Source: Polaromonas sp. AER18D-145 (GTDB lineage: Bacteria > Pseudomonadota > Gammaproteobacteria > Burkholderiales > Burkholderiaceae_C). From it: a DNA stretch of 64,000 bases. Of the stretch, positions 43,508 to 52,863 are shown in pieces. A program made the translations under genes and the position numbers. The stretch's first letter is position 1, and every line of letters starts with the position of its first letter. The notes under the pieces are model-generated. The model worked only from the letters and a program-made list of their open reading frames with translations. It had not been told where the DNA came from and made no database searches. The stretch spans positions 57,738 to 121,737 of the forward strand of contig NZ_NBZV01000008.1 in the NCBI RefSeq assembly GCF_002379095.1. Reading direction: 5' to 3'.

Positions 43508-45025
43508 ATGGGTTTGCGATCTTTCACCTTGCACGATCTCATCAAGCGCAACGCGCGCTTGTACGGATCGAAAACCGCCTTGGTGTTCGGCGATCAGCGG
43601 GTCACGCACGCCCAATACGCCGAGCGCACGGCTCGCCTGGCCGCTGGTCTGGCGGCCGCGGGCGTGGGCCAGGGCGACCGGCTGGCGATACTGGCCCCCA
43701 ACGGCCTGGAATATGTCGATTTGTTCGGCGCCGCCGCCCAACTGGGCGCGATCGTGGTGCCGATCAACTGGCGGCTGTCGGCCGAGGAGGTGGCCTACGT
43801 CATCGAGGACGTGGCACCCAGGGTATTGATCGTGGCCGATGAATTCAAGGCGCTGTTGCCGCAGCAAGGGCTGGACGGCATGCAGCGCTACACGCTGGGG
43901 ACGGCGCCGGGCGCGGCGCAGGCGCCGTGGACGCCGGTCAGCGCCCTGTATCTCGATCGCACCGTGCCGCCCGCCGATCTGAACGACGATGAGGGACTCG
44001 TCATCATCCACACCGCCGCCGTGGGCGGGCGGCCGCGCGGCGCATTGCTCTCGCACCGCGGCCTGATCTCTGCCAGCCTGCAGACGCAACTGGCCTGGCA
44101 GTTGACCACGGCAGATGTCAATCTGGGCGTCTTGCCGCTGTTTCACGTGGCCGCCATCGGCTTCCTGCTGGCCACGCAGCAGGCGGGCGGAGCGACGCTG
44201 CTGCTGACACGTTTCGATCCGGCGAGCCTGGTCAAACATATCGACGAGGACGGGGGCAGCCTGATCGGCACCTTCCCGCCGATGCTGGGCGCCCTGCTGG
44301 ACGCGGCCGCGGCCCAGGGTTCGGCGCTGGACCACTTGCGCGTGGTGTCGGGAATCGACGTGCCCGAAACCATCGCGCGCCTGCGCACAAGCTGTCCCCA
44401 GACGACTTTCTGGAGTGCCTACGGCCAGACCGAGACCTCGGGCTCGATCAGCCTGGCGCCGTTTGACGAGCGCCCCGGCAGCGCCGGGCGTCCCACCGCG
44501 CTGAACACGGTCGCGGTGGTGGACGAACTGGACCGCCCGCTGCCCACAGGCGCCACCGGCGAAATCGTGGTGCGCGGGCCGATGGTGTTCCAGGGCTACT
44601 GGCGCTGCGAGGCAGACAACGCCTTCACGCTGCGCAACGGCTGGCACCACACGGGTGACATGGGGCGCATCGACGCCGAGGGCTACCTCTGGTACAGCGG
44701 GCGTTCACCGGCCAAGGAATTGATCAAGCCGGGCGGCGAGAACGTCTATCCGGCTGAAGTCGAGCGGGCCATTCTGGAGCACCCGGCGCTGGCGCAGGCG
44801 GTGGTCATCGGCGTGCCGGACGTTCAGTGGGGCGAGGCGGTCAAGGCCATCTGCGTGCTGAAGGCGGGGCACGCCGTGAGTGCCGAGGAATTGATCGAGT
44901 TTGTGGGCGCTCGCATCGCGCGCTACAAGAAACCCAAGCATGTGGTGTTTGCGCAGGCGTTGCCCCACACCGCTGCCGGTGGGGTGGACCGCGCGGCTGT
45001 CAAGGCCGGGCACGGCCAGGTTTGA
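43508..45025 (+). CDS. AMP-dependent synthetase/ligase-family protein with altered P-loop
   Basis: A 505-residue ANL protein of the short-chain/FadD3-like length class. The A5 motif SAYGQTETSGS and the C-domain hinge GRSPAKELIKPGGENVYPAE are good, but the ATP-binding P-loop is changed: residues 168-178 read HTAAVGGRPRG instead of TSGTTGxPKG, replacing the Ser/Thr residues and the Lys. It may be an acyl-CoA synthetase with altered nucleotide binding, or may have lost adenylation. Followed by MaoC, thiolase-like and DUF35 genes. RBS AGGAG lies about 8 nt before the ATG. Confidence 0.88.
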   Translation: MGLRSFTLHDLIKRNARLYGSKTALVFGDQRVTHAQYAERTARLAAGLAAAGVGQGDRLAILAPNGLEYVDLFGAAAQLGAIVVPINWRLSAEEVAYVIEDVAPRVLIVADEFKALLPQQGLDGMQRYTLGTAPGAAQAPWTPVSALYLDRTVPPADLNDDEGLVIIHTAAVGGRPRGALLSHRGLISASLQTQLAWQLTTADVNLGVLPLFHVAAIGFLLATQQAGGATLLLTRFDPASLVKHIDEDGGSLIGTFPPMLGALLDAAAAQGSALDHLRVVSGIDVPETIARLRTSCPQTTFWSAYGQTETSGSISLAPFDERPGSAGRPTALNTVAVVDELDRPLPTGATGEIVVRGPMVFQGYWRCEADNAFTLRNGWHHTGDMGRIDAEGYLWYSGRSPAKELIKPGGENVYPAEVERAILEHPALAQAVVIGVPDVQWGEAVKAICVLKAGHAVSAEELIEFVGARIARYKKPKHVVFAQALPHTAAGGVDRAAVKAGHGQV

Positions 45026-45080
45026 CGCGGCTCGCAGCGGACGATTTTCAGCCAGAACCAGCCATGAAGGAGACGACAAC

Positions 45081-45566
45081 ATGACCCAGGCTTCCACCGG
45101 CGACCCGGTGCAGCGTTTCAAGACGCACCGGCGCACCATCACCGAAACCGACATCGTCAACTTCGTCAATGTGGTCGGGTTGCACGAGCCCTTCTTCATT
45201 GACATGGATTACATCGAGACCAACATGACGGGTGCGCACCGCAGCCGCTTCGCGCCGGGGCCGATGATCATCTCGCTGGGCATGGGGCTGCTGGCGACCT
45301 ACGTGGCTGGCATCATCGAGCGCACGCTGACAGGTCAAGCGGTTGGCCCCTTCGGCGGCATGACCGGCCTGCAGGCACGCCTGCGTGGTGCGCTGTTTCC
45401 CGGCGACACGATTCACGTCGAAGGCGAAGCCCGACTGCTTCCCAAGACCTCGCGCGGCTACACGCTGATGGAGTTGCAGCACCTGGTGATCAACCAGCGC
45501 GGCGAGACCATCGCCGATTTCACTGAGACCCTGACCTTCCTGCCCAGGGAGGCCGGCACGGCGTGA
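45081..45566 (+). CDS. MaoC-family dehydratase (single hotdog)
   Basis: A 161-residue hotdog protein: TITETDIVNFVNVVGLHEPF near residues 20-39, then RFAPGPMIISLGMGLL and the strand GDTIHVEGEA. AAGGAG at 45067-45072 precedes the ATG. It is followed by a Cys-less thiolase and a DUF35 protein, the same trio that in actinobacterial sterol side-chain degradation (ChsH1/ChsH2/Ltp2) hydrates an enoyl-CoA and splits it by retro-aldol reaction. Confidence 0.87.
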   Translation: MTQASTGDPVQRFKTHRRTITETDIVNFVNVVGLHEPFFIDMDYIETNMTGAHRSRFAPGPMIISLGMGLLATYVAGIIERTLTGQAVGPFGGMTGLQARLRGALFPGDTIHVEGEARLLPKTSRGYTLMELQHLVINQRGETIADFTETLTFLPREAGTA

Positions 45567-45657
45567 TCTGTGCCAGGCCGGCCGGGTTCAATGCCGTGAC
45601 CTATGGCGATGCAGGCAGCAAGGTCCCATGTTGTTCAACACCAGGAGATTTCAAAGT

Positions 45658-46827
45658 ATGACAAAACGAGAAGCTGTGATCGTCGGCGTTGCCGACCTGC
45701 CACTGAAGGACGGCAAGGTCTTGACGCCCATGTCGGTCCTGCAGGTCCAGGCGCTGGTCGCCCGCGACGCGCTCAAGGATGCGGGCATTCCGATGAGCGA
45801 AGTCGATGGCCTGCTGACTGCCGGCCTGTGGGGCGTGCCCGGTCCGGGCCAGTTGCCGACCGTGACGCTGTCGGAGTATCTGGGCATCACCCCGCGCTTC
45901 GTGGACGGCACCAACATCGGCGGCTCGGCCTTCGAGGCGCACGTGGCGCATGCCGCCACCGCCATCGAGGCCGGCCGCTGCGAGGTGGCGCTGATCACCT
46001 ACGGCAGCCTGCAAAAGAGCGAGATGAGCCGCAACCTGGCCGGGCGTCCTGCCGTGCTGACCATGCAGTACGAAACGCCCTGGGGCATGCCCACGCCGGT
46101 GGGCGGCTATGCGATGGCGGCCAAGCGTCACATGCACGAATACGGCACCACCTCCGGGCAACTGGCCGAGATTGCCGTGGCCACGCGCAAATGGGCCGCG
46201 CTCAACCCGGCGGCCACCATGCGCGACCCGCTGTCGATCGAGGACGTGCTCAAGAGCCCGATGATCGCCGACCCGCTGCACCTGCTCGATATCTGCCTGG
46301 TGACCGACGGCGGCGGCGCCGTGGTCATGACCACGGCAGAGCACGCCAAGGCGCTCGGGCGCAAGGCGGTCCATGTGCGCGGTTACGGCGAATCACACAC
46401 CCACTGGACCATTGCCGCCATGCCCGATCTGGCACGCCTGACCGCAGCCGAGGTGGCGGGGCGCGACGCCTTCGCCATGGCGGGCATCGGGCATGACGCC
46501 ATCGACGTGGTCGAGGTTTACGACTCCTTCACCATCACCGTGCTGATGACGCTCGAAGCGCTGGGCTTTTGCAAGCGCGGCGAGGGCGGTGCCTTCGTGT
46601 CCAACCAGCGCACCGCGCCGGGTGGCGTATTCCCGCTCAACACCAACGGCGGCGGTCTGTCCTACGCGCACCCTGGCATGTACGGCATCTTCCTGCTGAT
46701 CGAGGCGGTGCGCCAGTTGCGCGGCGAATGCGGCCCGCGTCAGATCGCGAATGCCGTGACCGCGCTGGTCCACGGCACCGGCGGCACGCTCTCCAGCGGT
46801 GCCACTTGCATCCTTTCCACCCGGTGA
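45658..46827 (+). CDS. Thiolase-fold lipid-transfer protein lacking the catalytic Cys (Ltp2-like aldolase candidate)
   Basis: A 389-residue thiolase-superfamily protein of the SCP2/Ltp2 type. Where thiolases have the nucleophilic Cys, residues 84-91 read GTNIGGSA, so Claisen chemistry is unlikely. It keeps VYDSF (Tyr288) and the GGGLSYAHPG segment (Tyr336, His338). In Ltp2 tyrosines in the active site catalyse retro-aldol cleavage of a beta-hydroxyacyl-CoA. AGGAG lies 10 nt upstream. The DUF35 gene follows 5 nt later, the known partner arrangement. Predicted to cut a branched tertiary-alcohol acyl-CoA into a ketone and acetyl- or propionyl-CoA. Confidence 0.87.
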   Translation: MTKREAVIVGVADLPLKDGKVLTPMSVLQVQALVARDALKDAGIPMSEVDGLLTAGLWGVPGPGQLPTVTLSEYLGITPRFVDGTNIGGSAFEAHVAHAATAIEAGRCEVALITYGSLQKSEMSRNLAGRPAVLTMQYETPWGMPTPVGGYAMAAKRHMHEYGTTSGQLAEIAVATRKWAALNPAATMRDPLSIEDVLKSPMIADPLHLLDICLVTDGGGAVVMTTAEHAKALGRKAVHVRGYGESHTHWTIAAMPDLARLTAAEVAGRDAFAMAGIGHDAIDVVEVYDSFTITVLMTLEALGFCKRGEGGAFVSNQRTAPGGVFPLNTNGGGLSYAHPGMYGIFLLIEAVRQLRGECGPRQIANAVTALVHGTGGTLSSGATCILSTR

Positions 46828-46832
46828 GCACC

Positions 46833-47234
46833 ATGTACGACAAACCCCTGCCCATCATCGATGGCGAAAGCCGCCCCTATTGGGATGCCCTGAAGCAGCA
46901 TCGCCTGACACTCAAGCGCTGCCACGACTGCGGCAAGCACCATTTTTATCCGCGCGTCCTGTGCCCGCACTGCCATTCCGATGCCGTCGAATGGGTCGAT
47001 GCCTGCGGCACCGGCACCATCTACAGCTTCACCATCGCGCGCCGGCCGGCCGGCCCGGCCTTCAAGGCCGACACCCCCTACGTGGTGGCGGTGATCGACC
47101 TCGACGAAGGCGCACGCATGATGACCAACATCGTCACCGACGATGTCGAGGCGGTGCGCATCGGCCAGCGCGTGACGGTGCAGTACGACGACGTGACCGA
47201 CGAGGTCACGCTGCCGAAGTTCCGGCTGTTGTAA
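46833..47234 (+). CDS. DUF35 Zn-ribbon/OB-fold protein, partner of the Ltp2-like protein
   Basis: A 133-residue protein. The N-terminal rubredoxin-like zinc ribbon has Cys30, Cys33, Cys44 and Cys47; an OB-fold follows, with GTIYSFTIARRPAGPAF and YVVAVIDLDEGARM. In characterised aldolase systems this kind of protein forms a complex with the Ltp2-type subunit and is needed for activity. The gene is 5 nt after that subunit here. Confidence 0.92.
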   Translation: MYDKPLPIIDGESRPYWDALKQHRLTLKRCHDCGKHHFYPRVLCPHCHSDAVEWVDACGTGTIYSFTIARRPAGPAFKADTPYVVAVIDLDEGARMMTNIVTDDVEAVRIGQRVTVQYDDVTDEVTLPKFRLL

Positions 47235-47250
47235 CAACGAGGCTTCCCGC

Positions 47251-48483
47251 ATGGACTTCACCATCGATTCCGATACCGTGGCGATGGCCGAGGCGGTGCT
47301 GCGCTTCGTCGAGCGCGAAGTGCTGCCGCTGCAGCAGCGCCACCATCACTTGCTGGGCAGCGAGCGGACCCTGTTCGACGCCAGCGGCCGCTATGTGCCC
47401 GAGGTGCTGGCGCTACGCCAGCAGGTGCGCAAGCGCTCGGCCGAGCTGGGCTTTTACACCCTGTTCGGTGACGAAAAACTGGGCGGCGGCGGGCAGGGCG
47501 CGCAGGTCATGGCCCACGTGCAGGAGACCCTCAACCACCGCGTGGGCCCGGCGCAAGCGCTGGTCCAGACGGTGGTGCTGCCGTCGCCCTTCACCAACGG
47601 CCTGTCGCCGGTGCTGCGGCACCTGGCCCCCGAGGTGTTTGCCGGTTACCGCGACGGCATCGCCAGCGGCGACAAGACCCTGTGCTTCGGCCTGAGCGAG
47701 CCCGATGCCGGCTCCGACGCATTCGGCATGAAAGCCCGCGCGGTGCGCGACGGCGACGAGTGGGTGCTTACCGGTACCAAGCAGTGGATCACCAACTCGC
47801 CCTACGCCGATTACGCCATGGTGTTCGCGCTGACCGACCCCGAAGCCGCAGCCCGCCACAAGGGCGGCGTCACCGGCTTCTTCGTTGACACGCGAGCGCT
47901 CGGTTTTTCCGTGCCGCGCGTCATCAACACCATGGGCCACCTGGGCGGCGACACAGGCGTCATCGTGCTCGACGGCGTGCGCGTGCGCGACGACCACCGG
48001 CTCGGCGAAGTCGGGCACGGTCTGGCGGTGGCGATGGACGGGGTAAACGCCGGGCGCATGGGCATGGCGGCTTCCTGTTTGGGCCTGGCGCGTTGGGCGC
48101 TAGACCAGGCGGTGGAATATGCCAAGGTGCGGAAAACCTTTGGCGTGCCGATCGCCGAGCACCAGGCGATCCAGCTCATGCTGGCCGACAGCGCGATGGA
48201 CATCTACGCCGCCAAGACCATGATCCAGAACTGTGCCTGGCGCCTTGACAGCGGCCGCGCCTCCACCGCGCAGGTCAGCATGGTCAAGGCGTTTTCAACC
48301 GAGATGCTCGGGCGCGTCATGGACCGCAGCATCCAGATCCACGGCGGCATGGGCCTGACCAACGAACTGCGCCTGGAAGAGGGCTACCGCTTCGCCCGCG
48401 TGATGCGCATCCCCGACGGCACGGGCGAAATCCAGCGCCGCACCATCGCGCGCCAACTGCTGACCGGACAGGCCGACCTGTAG
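47251..48483 (+). CDS. Acyl-CoA dehydrogenase
   Basis: A 410-residue acyl-CoA dehydrogenase with LCFGLSEPDAGSDAFG, TKQWITNSPYADY, DGVNAGRMGMAASCLG and IHGGMGLTNELRLEEGYR. Sixteen nt after the DUF35 gene. In a retro-aldol module this enzyme would make the enoyl-CoA that the MaoC protein hydrates before cleavage. Slightly longer than usual, with an extended N-terminal helix region. Confidence 0.92.
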   Translation: MDFTIDSDTVAMAEAVLRFVEREVLPLQQRHHHLLGSERTLFDASGRYVPEVLALRQQVRKRSAELGFYTLFGDEKLGGGGQGAQVMAHVQETLNHRVGPAQALVQTVVLPSPFTNGLSPVLRHLAPEVFAGYRDGIASGDKTLCFGLSEPDAGSDAFGMKARAVRDGDEWVLTGTKQWITNSPYADYAMVFALTDPEAAARHKGGVTGFFVDTRALGFSVPRVINTMGHLGGDTGVIVLDGVRVRDDHRLGEVGHGLAVAMDGVNAGRMGMAASCLGLARWALDQAVEYAKVRKTFGVPIAEHQAIQLMLADSAMDIYAAKTMIQNCAWRLDSGRASTAQVSMVKAFSTEMLGRVMDRSIQIHGGMGLTNELRLEEGYRFARVMRIPDGTGEIQRRTIARQLLTGQADL

Positions 48484-48527
48484 GCTGTGCCGATCCCCTG
48501 CAAGGCGCAACCAGGAGACAGATTGAC

Positions 48528-49328
48528 ATGATGAAAGAGCACGAACTGTTTGCGGGAGGCCATCGGCTGGCCGCCACCACCTGGGGTGATGTGGGCAACG
48601 GGCAGCCGACCATCGTGATGATGCACGGCGGGCTGGACTGCATCACCACCTGGAAAGACCTGCCTCAGGTGTTGGCCGAAGCCAGCGGCTGGCCGGTGCT
48701 GGCCTATGACCGGTATGGTTATGGGCGATCCGAGAGTCTGGTGGGTGGGCGTGAGCCGAGCTACCGGCGCGAGGAAGCCGGGCCGGTGCTCGGCGAGGTG
48801 CTGCGGCACTTCGACATTCGCCAGGCGCTGATGTTCGGTCACAGCGACGGAGGAGCCATGGCAGTGCTGGCTGCGGCGGCGCATCCCGATCTTGTGTTTG
48901 GCGTGCTCGCCTGCTCGCCGACCATCGCCATCGATCAGGTCATGATCGACGCCATGACCGGTGCGCGCCGCGCCTTTGAACACGAGGGCTTGCGTGACAA
49001 GCTCAAGCGCCACCATGGCGACAACACCGAAGCAATGTTCTGGGGCTGGTATGAGCCCTGGGCCAGCCCGCAGGCGCTGCAATGGGACATGAGCGCCGAG
49101 ATCGCTGCCGCGCGTTGCCCGGTCTCCGTGCTGTTCGGCAATGACGATGAGTATGGCTGGCGGTCCAGCGCGATTTCCCTGTTCCGCCACGGCCTGATGC
49201 CGCTTGAAGTGATGGCGCTGCCTGGAATCGGCCACCATCCTCAGCAGCGTGCGCGCGGCGAGACGATTGGCATGTTGCAGCGGCTTGGGCGCATTGGGCA
49301 CAGCGCCCCAGCCAACGACAAAGAGTAA
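48528..49328 (+). CDS. Alpha/beta-fold hydrolase (2)
   Basis: A 266-residue alpha/beta hydrolase with MMHGGLDCITTW, nucleophile Ser in FGHSDGGAMAVLAA, acid Asp in LFGNDDEYGW and His in LPGIGHHPQQR. It is the last gene of the plus-strand array, converging on the ferredoxin-reductase gene 62 nt away. Resembles meta-cleavage-product and ester hydrolases; role not determined. Confidence 0.88.
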   Translation: MMKEHELFAGGHRLAATTWGDVGNGQPTIVMMHGGLDCITTWKDLPQVLAEASGWPVLAYDRYGYGRSESLVGGREPSYRREEAGPVLGEVLRHFDIRQALMFGHSDGGAMAVLAAAAHPDLVFGVLACSPTIAIDQVMIDAMTGARRAFEHEGLRDKLKRHHGDNTEAMFWGWYEPWASPQALQWDMSAEIAAARCPVSVLFGNDDEYGWRSSAISLFRHGLMPLEVMALPGIGHHPQQRARGETIGMLQRLGRIGHSAPANDKE

Positions 49329-49390
49329 GTCCGATGAGGGGCATCAGGGCGCACGGATCCGCCGACCTCAGCCGCCTGCCGCGCCTGAGA

Positions 49391-50623
49391 TCACGCCGGT
49401 TGCGAGGCTGTCCGGGCGATCAGGTTGCGCAAGTCAGTACCAGGGTTCGCCAGTGCTGAGCGGTCGGGCAGGGAGCCGCCAGTGATGAGGCGCTTCAGGG
49501 ACGTGAACTCGCGTGCGTTGTTGACGCAACTGGCGCCGACGACCTGGCCTCGGGAGAGGTGAATCAGTGAGAATTTGTCACCGGTTGCCATGTCGCCCCG
49601 CACAATTTCATCGTCCCCGTTGGTGAGGCCGGCAACCTGAATGCGCAAGGCATACTGCTCGGACCAGTACCAGGGCAGATCGCCGTAAGGCGGCGCTGTT
49701 GGGTCAAGCAAAGCACGTGCCACGGCCAAGCCCTGGTTTTGCGCATTGGACCAGGTCTCGATACGCTCGAAACGGCCGCTCACCGGGTTGCGCTGGCGCG
49801 TGACGTCACCGATGGCGTAGACGTTCGGACAGGTGGTGCGGCCTCGCCCGTCAACAAATATGCCGTCGTCGCAGGCGATGTCCGTGGCGCGCGCCAGCGA
49901 GTCGTTGGCGGTGACGCCGATGCCGACCACGACCAGGTCGGCATCGATCTGGCGGCCATCATCCAAAACGATTCGGGAGCGGCTGAAACCCGTAACGGAT
50001 CGCCCGAACCGCAAGTCGACACCCTGTTCGGCATGATGCCGCGCAACGAATGAGGCCAGCGTTGCCGATGCGCCGCGGCTCATCAATCGGGGTAGAAATT
50101 CGACCAAAGTGACGGCGACACCGAGGGCGCGCGCCGTGGCCGCCAGTTCGAGCCCGATCACTCCACCGCCGACCACCAGTAGCCTGGCACCGGGCACCAA
50201 GCCGTCACGGATGCGCTGCGCGTCACCCAGCGTACGCAATGTCAGGATGGGCATCGGTGCGCCCTGCAGCGCTGGCAGCACGCGTGGCGACGCACCGGTG
50301 GCGAACACCAGCGTGCCGTATTTCAGGCAGCGGCCATCGGCCAGGTGGACTTCACGTGCGTGGGTATCCACCCGCTGCGCCGCCACGCCGCGCAGCCATT
50401 CGACGTCAGGCGAGCGGCTCAGATCGAGGCGAATTTTCTCGGTGGTGCCGTCACGCAGAAAATCTTTTGACAAGGGCGGGCGGTCGTAGGCAGGTTCGAG
50501 TTCGTCGGTAACGACGATGATTGACCCCTGGAAGCCGCCAGACCGCAAGCCACCTGCAAAGGAAACACTTGCCAGGCCGCCGCCCAGGACGACCACCGGG
50601 GCCAAAGCCGAGTTGTTATTCAT
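49391..50623 (-). CDS. FAD-dependent ferredoxin reductase (rhodocoxin/putidaredoxin reductase type)
   Basis: A 410-residue pyridine-nucleotide-disulfide-fold reductase with FAD motif [25 protein letters not shown] motif [15 protein letters not shown] and VYAIGDVT. It carries electrons from NAD(P)H to a small ferredoxin. It is 41 nt downstream of the gntR gene in the same minus-strand operon, divergent from the aromatic operon. It is the only candidate reductase for the Rieske dioxygenase or the XylT-type ferredoxin; no Rieske ferredoxin gene is in the window. Confidence 0.92.
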   Translation of the reverse strand: MNNNSALAPVVVLGGGLASVSFAGGLRSGGFQGSIIVVTDELEPAYDRPPLSKDFLRDGTTEKIRLDLSRSPDVEWLRGVAAQRVDTHAREVHLADGRCLKYGTLVFATGASPRVLPALQGAPMPILTLRTLGDAQRIRDGLVPGARLLVVGGGVIGLELAATARALGVAVTLVEFLPRLMSRGASATLASFVARHHAEQGVDLRFGRSVTGFSRSRIVLDDGRQIDADLVVVGIGVTANDSLARATDIACDDGIFVDGRGRTTCPNVYAIGDVTRQRNPVSGRFERIETWSNAQNQGLAVARALLDPTAPPYGDLPWYWSEQYALRIQVAGLTNGDDEIVRGDMATGDKFSLIHLSRGQVVGASCVNNAREFTSLKRLITGGSLPDRSALANPGTDLRNLIARTASQPA

Positions 50624-50664
50624 GTTGTTGAGGCTCGTTTCGAGCCCATCTTGAAAGTCAATTA

Positions 50665-51381
50665 TTACTTGAGAAAACCAGCGGTTCTGATCACCGTCAG
50701 GGCACGATGGATGTGAGCGGCAAGCAGGGCCTTGGCCTTGGCGGCGTCGCGCGCCATGACGGCGTTAAAGATATTGCGATGCTCTTCGTGGACCTCAACC
50801 GGCGGCGGGCCCTTCAGCGCCGAAAGTCGCCGATACCGTTCGGTCTGTTGATAGAGTTGCGCGCGGAGTTTGCGCAGCCAACCCGACCTGCATGCGGCAA
50901 CCAGTGCTTCGTGGAACTGGCGATTGCGCTCTTCCCATTCGTCAAAGGTGCCGGCGGCATCGGTGTGCAAGCGCTCCTCGGCCAGCGAGAGCTTGTGAAA
51001 GGCGCTGACCAGATCTGCTTCCCAGGTATCGCGGCCCAGGCGGATGCTTTCTTCGACGGCCTCGCATTCCAGCAGGACCCGTACGCGAGTCAAGTCTTCC
51101 AGATCCGCCAAGGACATGGGGGCCACGCTAAAGCCGCGCTGCCCCTGCGACACGACCAGGGAGTCAGACACCAGCAGTGCCATCGCCTCCCTCAGCGTTC
51201 CGGCGCTCACCTGATACTGGAATTTCAGATGTTCGACGCGTAGTTTTTGCCCGGCTGGGTGCCTGCCATCGATGATGTCTCGGCGCAGTTGACGGTAGGC
51301 CGTCTCTATGAGGGTTCGAGGCTCCTCGATTTCTGTATCGGCCAAACGATCGGGAATATCAAGAGACATGGTTGTGTTCAA
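50665..51381 (-). CDS. GntR-family transcriptional regulator (FCD/FadR subfamily)
   Basis: A 238-residue regulator. The N-terminal winged helix-turn-helix (about residues 25-95) includes [20 protein letters not shown], and the C-terminal all-helical FCD ligand domain includes the metal-ligand-type segment [17 protein letters not shown]. It is transcribed divergently from the meta-cleavage operon across a 210-nt AT-rich gap. It is therefore the likely regulator of that operon, responding to a carboxylic acid or acyl-CoA. Confidence 0.93.
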   Translation of the reverse strand: MNTTMSLDIPDRLADTEIEEPRTLIETAYRQLRRDIIDGRHPAGQKLRVEHLKFQYQVSAGTLREAMALLVSDSLVVSQGQRGFSVAPMSLADLEDLTRVRVLLECEAVEESIRLGRDTWEADLVSAFHKLSLAEERLHTDAAGTFDEWEERNRQFHEALVAACRSGWLRKLRAQLYQQTERYRRLSALKGPPPVEVHEEHRNIFNAVMARDAAKAKALLAAHIHRALTVIRTAGFLK

Positions 51382-51591
51382 GGGCTACCTGTAAACGGAA
51401 ATTTGGCGTGCCAGAAACGTTGAGAACGCACGGGTTTAAGCTTAACAGTTAAAAATCTCAATAATTCATAGGGTTTTCGCTAGTATTAATTTATAGTCAT
51501 ATTAATTAATAATCTCGACAATTGGCTGGTGCACGGATAAATTCATCAGCCGCTGTATTAATGCAAGCAGGGACCCTCCCATGGAGACACG
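51382..51591. promoter_or_regulatory. AT-rich divergent promoter region with repeated TATTAATT palindromes
   Basis: A 210-nt gap between gntR (minus) and the meta-cleavage operon (plus), much richer in A/T than the rest of the window. TATTAATTAATA at 51500-51511 is a perfect 12-nt palindrome. TATTAATTTATA at 51484-51495 is an almost identical direct copy starting 16 nt earlier and one mismatch from palindromic. These are candidate GntR operators or AT-rich promoter parts. A conventional ribosome site for the first plus gene is weak (GGAGACACG just before the ATG). Confidence 0.5.
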
Positions 51592-52431
51592 ATGACCGTA
51601 CAACAATCCCCCGAGATCGGCAAAAGTATCGTTGCTGCAGGACTACGGACCAACTATCACGACCAGGGGCAAGGTTTCCCGGTGCTCATGATCCATGGCT
51701 CGGGTCCGGGGGTCAGTGCTTATGCGAACTGGCGTCTGGTGATGCCGGTGCTGGCCAAGTCGCGGCGCGTCATTGCGCCGGATATGGTGGGCTTTGGCTT
51801 TACCGAGCGTCCCGAGGGGATGGCGTACACGATGGACGCCTGGGTCAAGCAGGCCATCGACCTGATGGACGAGCTGGAACTGGATCAGGTTGATCTGGTG
51901 GGCAACTCTTTCGGTGGGGCGCTGTCGCTGGCACTGGCCATCCGCCATCCAGAGCGTGTGCGTCGGCTGGTACTGATGGGGGCGGCCGGTGTCAATTTCC
52001 CGATCACCCCCGCGCTGGACGCGATCTGGGGCTACACCCCGTCGTTCGAGAACATGCGCAAGGTGATGGACATGTTTGCGTATGACCGCAGCCTGGTCAC
52101 GGACGAACTCGCCCAATTGCGTTACGAGGCCAGCAAGCGGCCCGGTTTTCAGGAGTCATACGCGGCCATGTTCCCCGCGCCCCGGCAGCGCTGGGTGGCG
52201 TCGCTGGCGAGCCGGGACGAAGACATTCGGGCCTTGCCGCACGAGACCTTGATCATTCACGGACGGGAAGACCAGGTGCTGCCGCTGTCCAATTCGATCC
52301 ATCTTTCGCAGCTCATCCTGCGCTCGCAACTGCATGTGTTTGGCCGCTGCGGACATTGGACGCAGATCGAGCATGCGGCGCGCTTTGCCCAGCAGGTGGG
52401 AAACTTTTTGGCTGAGGCTGACGCCGTCTGA
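51592..52431 (+). CDS. 2-hydroxymuconic semialdehyde hydrolase-type meta-cleavage product hydrolase (DmpD/XylF-like)
   Basis: A 279-residue alpha/beta hydrolase with the family opening IHGSGPGVSAYANW and PDMVGFGFTERPEG. The triad is Ser106 (GNSFGG), Asp227 (HGREDQVL) and His255 (GRCGHWTQIE). It hydrolyses ring-fission products that carry a keto side chain to 2-hydroxypenta-2,4-dienoate plus an acid. First gene of the meta operon, 7 nt before the ferredoxin. Having both this hydrolase and the dehydrogenase branch allows unsubstituted and 3-alkyl catechols to be used. Confidence 0.93.
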   Translation: MTVQQSPEIGKSIVAAGLRTNYHDQGQGFPVLMIHGSGPGVSAYANWRLVMPVLAKSRRVIAPDMVGFGFTERPEGMAYTMDAWVKQAIDLMDELELDQVDLVGNSFGGALSLALAIRHPERVRRLVLMGAAGVNFPITPALDAIWGYTPSFENMRKVMDMFAYDRSLVTDELAQLRYEASKRPGFQESYAAMFPAPRQRWVASLASRDEDIRALPHETLIIHGREDQVLPLSNSIHLSQLILRSQLHVFGRCGHWTQIEHAARFAQQVGNFLAEADAV

Positions 52432-52438
52432 GGTCGTG

Positions 52439-52822
52439 ATGCAAAAGATCGTCACTACGCCGACCAGCCATGCGCCAGGCGACAGCAGCCCCTGTATGTG
52501 GTCGATTCGTTTGGAGCAGACCGGGGAAACTTACCTTTGCAGCGAAGCTGAAACGCTGCTGATGGGCATGACCCGACTGGGCAAGCGGGGCATTCCGGTC
52601 GGTTGCGTCAATGGTGGGTGTGGCGTGTGCAAGATCAGCATTCGCTCCGGTCGGGTCCGCAAGGTGGGTGCGATGAGTCGCGCCCACGTGTCGGTCGAAG
52701 AAGAAGCAAAAGGGGTGTGTCTGGCCTGCCGTGTGGCGCCGCTTGAAAACGTGGCGGTCGAGGTGGTGGGCAAGATGACCAAGGCGTTTACTTTTCCCAG
52801 CGTGGCCAGTGCTTCATCCTGA
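52439..52822 (+). CDS. 2Fe-2S plant-type ferredoxin (XylT/DmpQ-like)
   Basis: A 127-residue protein with 2Fe-2S ligands Cys56, Cys61, Cys64 and Cys94 (CVNGGCGVC and KGVCLAC). XylT-type ferredoxins re-reduce the active-site iron of catechol 2,3-dioxygenase when substituted catechols inactivate it; here the gene is directly before that dioxygenase. About 20 residues longer at the N-terminus than typical XylT. The start ATG at 52439 is 7 nt after the hydrolase stop. Confidence 0.92.
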   Translation: MQKIVTTPTSHAPGDSSPCMWSIRLEQTGETYLCSEAETLLMGMTRLGKRGIPVGCVNGGCGVCKISIRSGRVRKVGAMSRAHVSVEEEAKGVCLACRVAPLENVAVEVVGKMTKAFTFPSVASASS

Positions 52823-52863
52823 AGTGCAGGCGTTCTAAACCAGTCAACAAAAGGAGAAATGCA

